This document shows positions 39,204-43,536 of a DNA stretch of 43,536 bases, piece by piece. The position numbers and the translations under genes are program-made. This stretch comes from CAZPCZ01 sp964585225. GTDB taxonomy: Bacteria > Patescibacteriota > Patescibacteriia > JACPHY01. The DNA is taken from the NCBI GenBank assembly GCA_964585225.1, contig CAZPCZ010000003.1, positions 1 to 43,536 of the forward strand, given 5' to 3'. The notes beneath the pieces were generated by a model that searched no databases, was not told the DNA's origin, and saw only the letters and a list, made by a program, of their open reading frames with translations. How positions within the stretch are numbered: the stretch's first letter is position 1; every line of letters starts with the position of its first letter.

Positions 39204-39473
39204 ATGGTTGAGCACCGGACCATTCGCGTCCACGGCCGGGTCCAGGGCGTGTTCTTCCGCGCCTCGGCGAAGGCGCGCGCGGAGCGCCTCGGACTCGTGG
39301 GCTTCGCGCGGAACGAACCAGACGGGAGCGTCTCCATCGAGGCCGAGGGCGAGACATCAGCGCTCGACGAGTTCGTCGGCTGGTGCAACACCGGACCGAC
39401 GCTCGCGGAGGTGACGCACGTCGAGGTCGAGAACGGCTCGCCGAAACACTTCACGGAGTTCGAAGTTCGCTGA
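39204..39473 (+). CDS. acyP: Acylphosphatase
   Basis: 89 aa from ATG 39204 (a TTG at 39195 is the longer alternative). IRVHGRVQGVFFRASAKARA holds the phosphate-binding loop and catalytic Arg; GLVGFARNEPDGSVSIEAEG holds the conserved Asn. Length is typical (about 90). It hydrolyses acyl phosphates such as acetyl-phosphate or carbamoyl-phosphate. There is no Shine-Dalgarno, in keeping with a leaderless start. Confidence 0.94.
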   Translation: MVEHRTIRVHGRVQGVFFRASAKARAERLGLVGFARNEPDGSVSIEAEGETSALDEFVGWCNTGPTLAEVTHVEVENGSPKHFTEFEVR

Positions 39474-39518
39474 GGGCCAAGTGCTCTCAATCCGACTTTG
39501 GACAAGCGAAGGAATACT

Positions 39519-40322
39519 ATGCCCGATCATTTCGAACATGGTGGAGACCGTTGCGATCGGCACGGGCAGCCGCGGCCGTGCGCAGCGTGCGCGTTAGTCT
39601 CCGATCGCCTCCAGCGAGCAGAGGCGGAGTGGCTCGCGCATGCGGTTGACGCCGGGCGGCCGCGGTTTGAGCGGATCGGCATCCCGCTTGACGCGCTCAA
39701 TGGCAAGCGCGTGCTCGAGGTCGCGGCCGGGTACGGGGAGCTCCTGCGGTTCCTGCAGTCCGAAGGCATCGATGCGATCGGCGTGGACATCGCGCTCCCG
39801 ACGCGCCGCGCCGTGCTCGGGCCACCATACGAGCACCTCCAGCTCCGCGACCAGGGCGTACCAGAAGAAGCAATATCCATTGACGTCGAAGTAGTGTCAG
39901 ATGACCTCCGTGAGGAACCGACCGCCGACGGCGCGTTCCCAACGCCGGGATTCGCGATTGGTGACTACGAGCGACTCCCGGTGCGCGACCAGAGTGTGGA
40001 CGCCGTCATCGGCGTAGCGATCGGTTCAGGGGTGACGAGCGATGCGGCGCTCCGAGAAATCCGCCGCGTGCTCACGTCCGGCGGCACCGCCCACCTCCAC
40101 GCCGCGGTGACCGAGCAGTCACTGCGCCACCGCATCGCTGCGCAGCGCGGGATCGCGCTCCGAGACCTCGATCTCACGACGCTGTCCGCCGCCGACTACG
40201 ACGCTGCGCTTAGCCAGGAGCTCGATCGGATCCGGAAGGTGCTCGGCCCTGGTTGGTCCGCAGCGGTCCGCCGCGTCGACCGTGACCTTGCGCTCGACCT
40301 CTACGCCCCGACCCATCAGTGA
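39519..40322 (+). CDS. Class I SAM-dependent methyltransferase
   Basis: 267 aa from ATG 39519. An N-terminal Cys/His cluster (CDRHGQPRPCAACALV) precedes the Rossmann core: LNGKRVLEVAAGYGELLRFL (motif I, SAM binding), GIDAIGVDIALPTRRAV (motif II acidic residue), AIGDYERLPVRDQSVDAVIG (motif III/IV) and ALREIRRVLTSGGTAHLHAA. The substrate is unknown. The small zinc-finger-like head could aid substrate binding. It follows acyP by 45 nt. Confidence 0.82.
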   Translation: MPDHFEHGGDRCDRHGQPRPCAACALVSDRLQRAEAEWLAHAVDAGRPRFERIGIPLDALNGKRVLEVAAGYGELLRFLQSEGIDAIGVDIALPTRRAVLGPPYEHLQLRDQGVPEEAISIDVEVVSDDLREEPTADGAFPTPGFAIGDYERLPVRDQSVDAVIGVAIGSGVTSDAALREIRRVLTSGGTAHLHAAVTEQSLRHRIAAQRGIALRDLDLTTLSAADYDAALSQELDRIRKVLGPGWSAAVRRVDRDLALDLYAPTHQ

Positions 40323-40326
40323 TCGC

Positions 40327-40355
40327 TTGCGCGGTCGGCACTCTCACGTTACGAT
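40327..40355 (+). promoter_or_regulatory. Promoter before the small membrane/hypothetical gene pair
   Basis: TTGCGC (40327-40332), 17-nt spacer, TACGAT (40350-40355), 29 nt before ATG 40384. Confidence 0.55.
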
Positions 40356-40383
40356 CGAACCAGCACCTTTGGAGGGTCAAACC

Positions 40384-40620
40384 ATGTGGTTTCTGGAGAT
40401 CATCGAGTCCGCGCTGCTCGCCGTGCCGTGGATCGCCGCCGCCATCGTGGGCGCGATCGCCCTCGTCGTCATATTCGCGATCGCCAGCTGGGTGATGATG
40501 TACGTGTGGGTCGACGTACTCGACCATGACGTGAGCTGGAACCTCGAACCTGCCGGGAGCTGGGACCCGGATGATGCCAGCGAGCGCGAAGGGGAGGTGG
40601 CCGATGGCCGACCGACGTGA
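40384..40620 (+). CDS. Small single-TM protein
   Basis: 78 aa; RBS GGAGGG 7 nt upstream. One long TM segment (AVPWIAAAIVGAIALVVIFA plus IASWVMMYVWV), then an acidic C-terminus (DPDDASEREGEVADG). No family recognised. The next gene starts inside its last codons. Confidence 0.6.
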   Translation: MWFLEIIESALLAVPWIAAAIVGAIALVVIFAIASWVMMYVWVDVLDHDVSWNLEPAGSWDPDDASEREGEVADGRPT

Positions 40621-40813
40621 GGCGTCGCGACGCGCCACGGTACATCCGGCGCCGCAACCGCTCACGGAAGCGGAACTCGACCGCAACGCGAAGCTCCTCG
40701 CGCGGGTGATCTACCGCGAGCTCCGCTCGAAGGGATTCTCAACGCGGCAGATGGTCGCGATTGCCGCCGGACTCATCGAGTGCGTGATGGAGGAGATGCG
40801 CCAGAGCCGTTGA
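40604..40813 (+). CDS. Small hypothetical protein, helical
   Basis: 69 aa; RBS GGGGAGG, overlapping the previous gene by 17 nt. Charged helices: LTEAELDRNAKLLARVIYRE and GFSTRQMVAIAAGLIECVME. No family recognised. Probably co-translated with the small TM protein. Confidence 0.6.
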   Translation: MADRREASRRATVHPAPQPLTEAELDRNAKLLARVIYRELRSKGFSTRQMVAIAAGLIECVMEEMRQSR

Positions 40814-40844
40814 GCGGTCCGATGGACATCGGACCGCTTTCCCG
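40814..40844 (+). terminator. Intrinsic terminator (CGGTCCGAT core)
   Basis: GCGGTCCGAT/ATCGGACCGC, loop GGAC, tail TTTCCCGTT. Confidence 0.88.
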
Positions 40845-40858
40845 TTCCGTGGTCGCAG

Positions 40859-40888
40859 TTGACGTTACTCAGATGTTCACCGTACACT
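40859..40888 (+). promoter_or_regulatory. Promoter before the 151-aa gene
   Basis: TTGACG (40859-40864), 18-nt spacer, TACACT (40883-40888), 46 nt before ATG 40934. Confidence 0.65.
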
Positions 40889-40933
40889 CTGGATGTCCTT
40901 TCGAGATCAACAATGCATAGGGGAGGAAGCACC

Positions 40934-41389
40934 ATGGAACCCGCGGCCGCCGTTGCCCAGCCGATCAGGAACCCGCAGTGCTCGTACTGCGCCGAACCAA
41001 CTCGAATGTCGGTGCCGCTGTCAACGCGTCCGGAACCGGTCGACGAATTCCTGCTCGAGGCAAATCCGAGTGGCCTCGTGAGGCTCGAGGTCATCTGCCA
41101 CGGGCGGCGTGACATCACGCCAATTGTCCGCCTGGTGATCGAGCTCGGCAGTTCGCTCCCAGGCGCGCGCCGCGCGTGTACGATTCGCGAACCGGAGACC
41201 CTGCAGCGTGCATACCGAGCGCTCCGCGGCTGCGCGTCGCGGTTCGAGGGCACGCACGCCACTGACCAACTCCTTTCGAAGCTCGTCGTCGGCGGCTTCC
41301 TCGTGCTCGAGAGCGAGCGCGGGAATGCGACCGGCCACAGCACGCTCCCCATCGCGCACATCGTGCAGCACTTCGCCCGCTGCGGGTGA
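40934..41389 (+). CDS. Hypothetical protein with N-terminal CxxC
   Basis: 151 aa; RBS GGGGAGGAAG before ATG 40934. CSYC at about residue 15 is a lone pair; later Cys are scattered. The body is alpha/beta with VRLEVICHGRRDITPIVRLV and QRAYRALRGCASRF. No family recognised. It has its own promoter and terminator, so it is a monocistronic gene. Confidence 0.6.
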   Translation: MEPAAAVAQPIRNPQCSYCAEPTRMSVPLSTRPEPVDEFLLEANPSGLVRLEVICHGRRDITPIVRLVIELGSSLPGARRACTIREPETLQRAYRALRGCASRFEGTHATDQLLSKLVVGGFLVLESERGNATGHSTLPIAHIVQHFARCG

Positions 41390-41405
41390 AAGACGCTGAG
41401 ATGAG

Positions 41406-41455
41406 GCGGTCCGATGTCTCCGCCAGAGGCGGACAGGCATCGGACCGCTTTCACG
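41406..41455 (+). terminator. Intrinsic terminator with repeat-derived loop
   Basis: The stem GCGGTCCGAT/ATCGGACCGC is the same as at 40814, but the loop is expanded to 23 nt and contains TCTCCGCCAGAGGCGGACAG, a palindrome of the family inserted at 9829 and 12421. The tail is TTTCACG. Confidence 0.8.
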
Positions 41456-41463
41456 TTCCACCA

Positions 41464-41472
41464 TGCTATACT
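41464..41472 (+). promoter_or_regulatory. Extended -10 promoter (TGCTATACT)
   Basis: Same nine bases as at 3373. The leader to ATG 41508 consists mostly of a CACTCGTCACTCCTTACTCA-type repeat. Confidence 0.5.
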
Positions 41473-41507
41473 GCACTCGTCACTCCTTACTCATCACTTT
41501 TCCACAT

Positions 41508-41693
41508 ATGGACCAACGCACGTACGCGCGGCTCACGGGTACGATTTTTCTCCTCATCGCGGTGCTCCACCTCGCCCGCATTCTCTACCGGTGGGGCGCG
41601 GTCATCGGCGGCTGGACAGTGCCGCTGTGGTTGAGCTGGGTGGCGCTCGTCGTCTCCGCGTACCTCGCGTGGTGGGGCTTGAGCAAGAAGTGA
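41508..41693 (+). CDS. Small two-TM membrane protein
   Basis: 61 aa from ATG 41508. Helices GTIFLLIAVLHLARILYRWG and VPLWLSWVALVVSAYLAWWG, ending LSKK. Similar short proteins are frequent in Patescibacteria; function unknown. No Shine-Dalgarno in the CT-rich leader. Confidence 0.65.
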   Translation: MDQRTYARLTGTIFLLIAVLHLARILYRWGAVIGGWTVPLWLSWVALVVSAYLAWWGLSKK

Positions 41694-41721
41694 TGCTGCA
41701 CGGTTACGGAATGACGCGTCC

Positions 41722-42837
41722 ATGCGTCGACCTCTCCCCACTGTCATCGTCATCATCGTGTGCGCCGCGGCAGTGACCGCGGCGTGGCGCGTTTGGCCGC
41801 ACGTGCGCGGACTGCGGCCAGCGCTTTTCCCGTCTCCCCGTGAGGCGACGCTACCGGCGGCAGCAATCACACCTGCGGTTTCAGATGCGGATCCCCGCAT
41901 GCCACCGTCCGATGGCGAAGCGCCATCACGAAACACGACGGGCTTCCCACTCGCCCTCACGCCGGGACTCTCCATCGAGACGTATGCGACGAACCTTGGG
42001 AAGCCGCGTGTGCTGCTCATGGACGGTCGCGGAACCCTACTCGTCAGTGTTCCGTCGTCGGGAAAAGTCCTTGCGCTTCCGGATCGTGACCGTGATGGGG
42101 TGGCCGATGAAACGAGGACGGTGGTGGACGGCCTCGATCGTCCGCATGGGCTCGCGCTCCGTGCGATGGATGGATGGCAGCTCTCCATCGCAGAAACTGC
42201 TGCCGTTGCGTCGTATACGTACGACCCCGAAACCATGCGCGCGACGAATCGCCAGAAACTCTTTGATCTTCCAGAGGGAGGCGGCCACTTTACGCGTACG
42301 CTCCTCCTTGCTCGTGCAGACGGCGGCGAGGAGCGACTGCTCGTGAGCGTCGGCTCCTCGTGCAATGCGTGTGCCGAGCGCGATTCCCGGCGAGCCACCG
42401 TGCTTTCCGCGCGTCTCGATGGGAGCGACCTCCACACATTCGCTCGCGGCCTTCGCAATGCGGTGTTCCTCGCGACGCATCCCACCACCGGCGCCGTGTG
42501 GGTCACGGAGATGGGCCGCGACCTCCTCGGAGATGATCTCCCGCCGGATGAGATCAACATCCTCCACGAAGGAGCGGACTACGGGTGGCCGTATTGCTAC
42601 GGGAAGAACGTCCGCGATCCATTCAACTCCCGCGGTCGTGTGGACTGCAGCGAGAAGGTCCCGAGTCACGTGGACTTACCCGCGCACTCGGCGCCGCTCG
42701 GGCTCGCGTTCGTCCCGCAAGACGGCTGGCCGGCTGCGTGGCAGGGTGATCTCCTTTTCGCGTCGGATGGAGCGCTTTATATTTCGGATGACAAAGCAGG
42801 CGTGGTATACCGCGTCACGTACGATGGCGCACGCTGA
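41722..42837 (+). CDS. Sorbosone/glucose dehydrogenase-like beta-propeller (secreted)
   Basis: 371 aa. N-terminal TM/signal anchor (TVIVIIVCAAAVTAAWRVW), a Pro/Ser linker, then the propeller: LSIETYATNLGKPRVLLMDG, VPSSGKVLALPDRDRDGVAD, VVDGLDRPHGLAL, GLRNAVFLATHPTTGAVWVT, EINILHEGADYGWPYCYG and LPAHSAPLGLAFVPQDGWPA. These match the GSDH/L-sorbosone dehydrogenase family, which in characterised members uses PQQ and calcium to oxidise sugars extracellularly. No PQQ genes are visible, so the cofactor and substrate are open; many family members are uncharacterised. It starts 28 nt after the small two-TM gene. Confidence 0.85.
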   Translation: MRRPLPTVIVIIVCAAAVTAAWRVWPHVRGLRPALFPSPREATLPAAAITPAVSDADPRMPPSDGEAPSRNTTGFPLALTPGLSIETYATNLGKPRVLLMDGRGTLLVSVPSSGKVLALPDRDRDGVADETRTVVDGLDRPHGLALRAMDGWQLSIAETAAVASYTYDPETMRATNRQKLFDLPEGGGHFTRTLLLARADGGEERLLVSVGSSCNACAERDSRRATVLSARLDGSDLHTFARGLRNAVFLATHPTTGAVWVTEMGRDLLGDDLPPDEINILHEGADYGWPYCYGKNVRDPFNSRGRVDCSEKVPSHVDLPAHSAPLGLAFVPQDGWPAAWQGDLLFASDGALYISDDKAGVVYRVTYDGAR

Positions 42838-42861
42838 GTCGACACCGACGGCATGATGAGC

Positions 42862-42867
42862 TACGAT
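42862..42867 (+). promoter_or_regulatory. -10 box (TACGAT) eight bases before murB
   Basis: TACGAT, 8 nt, then ATG 42876: a leaderless arrangement; no Shine-Dalgarno. Confidence 0.5.
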
Positions 42868-42875
42868 AGGCGCGC

Positions 42876-43536
42876 ATGACGACTTCCACGGCACTCCAAG
42901 CGCTTGCGGATCTTCGCATCCGCGATCATGAACCGATGGCGCGCCACACAAATTTTCGTATTGGTGGACCGTCGCGGTACTACGTGGAGGCACGCACACC
43001 GGAGGAGGTGACGCGCGCGATCGCTGCGGCTCGTGATGCGGGCGTCCCATGGTTCGCGCTGGGTGGCGGCTCGAATACCCTCGTGGCAGATGCGGGATTT
43101 GATGGATTGGTCATCCAGCTCGCGAACCGCGGGGTATCCGTAGACGGGACACGGGTCACTGCGGGCGCTGGTGCAATTTCCGCAGCCGTCGCGCGTGCGG
43201 CGGGGGATGCCGGTCTCACCGGCTTCGAGTGGGCCATCTCACTCCCCGGGACAATCGGTGGCGCGGTGCGAGGCAACGCCGGCTGCTTCGGGGGGGAGAT
43301 GAAGGACGTGGTGCAGGACGTACGCGTCCTGCAAGTGACGAGTGACGAGGTACGAGTGACGAGTGTTGATGGTGCGGATTGTGGTTTCCGCTATCGTCAT
43401 TCCATCTTCAAGGAACACCCCGATTGGATCATTCTCGAGGTGACGCTTGCGCTCCGGTCCGGTGACCCTGCGGAGTGCCGAAGGCGCATGGACGAGTACC
43501 TGATGCACAGGAAATCCAAGCAGCCGCTCGAGCGGC
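42876..43536 (+). CDS. murB: UDP-N-acetylenolpyruvoylglucosamine reductase (3' end cut by window)
   Basis: The first 220 codons of MurB. FAD-binding motifs HTNFRIGGPSRYYVEARTPE and ALGGGSNTLVADAGFDGLVI, then the catalytic-region SLPGTIGGAVRGNAGCFGGE and CGFRYRHSIFKEH (the Tyr/Arg segment). It reduces UDP-GlcNAc-enolpyruvate to UDP-MurNAc with NADPH, one step before MurC. Residues about 152-163 (VTSDEVRVTSVD) are read from a GTGACGAGTGACGAGG-type tandem repeat, at a surface loop. The C-terminal domain lies outside the window. Confidence 0.93.
   Translation, partial: MTTSTALQALADLRIRDHEPMARHTNFRIGGPSRYYVEARTPEEVTRAIAAARDAGVPWFALGGGSNTLVADAGFDGLVIQLANRGVSVDGTRVTAGAGAISAAVARAAGDAGLTGFEWAISLPGTIGGAVRGNAGCFGGEMKDVVQDVRVLQVTSDEVRVTSVDGADCGFRYRHSIFKEHPDWIILEVTLALRSGDPAECRRRMDEYLMHRKSKQPLER
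43330..43370. repeat. In-frame tandem repeat in murB
   Basis: Four units of GTGACGAGT/GTACGAGT type encoding VTSDEVRVTSV, resembling the complement of the CACTCGTCAC repeat at 41474-41500. Confidence 0.7.

Overview
The window looks like a piece of a GC-rich Candidatus Patescibacteria (CPR) genome, probably from a metagenome assembly. The family repertoire points that way: a DUF4012 protein, a four-helix-bundle (S23-like) protein, a TrmB-type regulator, a winged-helix/nucleotidyltransferase-like regulator, a very short TsaB-like protein and many small membrane proteins, beside minimal core genes (MreB, HolB, Frr, TrpS, GlyRS, GlyA, MurC, MurB, tmRNA). The lineage call is inference. Two 100-N gaps are each flanked by an identical 55-nt sequence, which suggests scaffolding artefacts.

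Layout. 1-8.9 kb: a large membrane protein with a degenerate phosphatase-like domain (minus strand, runs off the left edge), a winged-helix regulator, a TsaB-like fragment, an MscS-related membrane protein, a GT2/DUF4012 pair and MreB. 8.9-16 kb: a GT4-type glycosyltransferase, TrmB regulator, a small minus-strand gene with a long leader, tmRNA, tRNA-Ile, HolB, a propeller lipoprotein, a four-helix-bundle protein and Frr. 16-23.2 kb: a tryptophan-flavoured cluster (66-aa ORF, TrpS, zinc ribbon, tryptophan-2,3-dioxygenase-like protein; then TrpD-like transferase, BtpA/SgcQ barrel, PfkB kinase, M14 peptidase), followed by tRNA-Trp on the other strand. 23.4-31.5 kb: a 36-residue ORF copying the RRF C-terminus, then a poorly characterised envelope cluster (multi-pass membrane proteins, a membrane-anchored VWA-like protein, secreted Cys-rich proteins, a GHMP-kinase-like protein) in which four genes share an upstream CGCTAGTTTTC motif. 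31.5-43.5 kb: GlyRS, two related coiled-coil ORFs, GlyA, MurC, an S55-peptidase lipoprotein, acylphosphatase, a methyltransferase, small ORFs, a sorbosone-dehydrogenase-like propeller and MurB (cut by the right edge).

Three sequence habits run through the window. (1) Short low-complexity or palindromic repeats sit between genes and in frame inside genes (GT4, HolB, MurC, MurB, the left-edge gene), and next to the tmRNA. (2) Several genes have a TAnnnT -10-like box only 6-9 nt before the start codon, implying leaderless mRNAs. (3) Five intrinsic terminators share a CGGTCCGA/TCGGACCG stem core. Ordinary promoters here are TTGACA-like plus a TACnNT -10.

Most promising for follow-up: the 16-23 kb Trp/phosphoribosyl cluster, the envelope cluster with its shared promoter motif, and the mini-RRF ORF, whose start region closely matches that of GlyRS.
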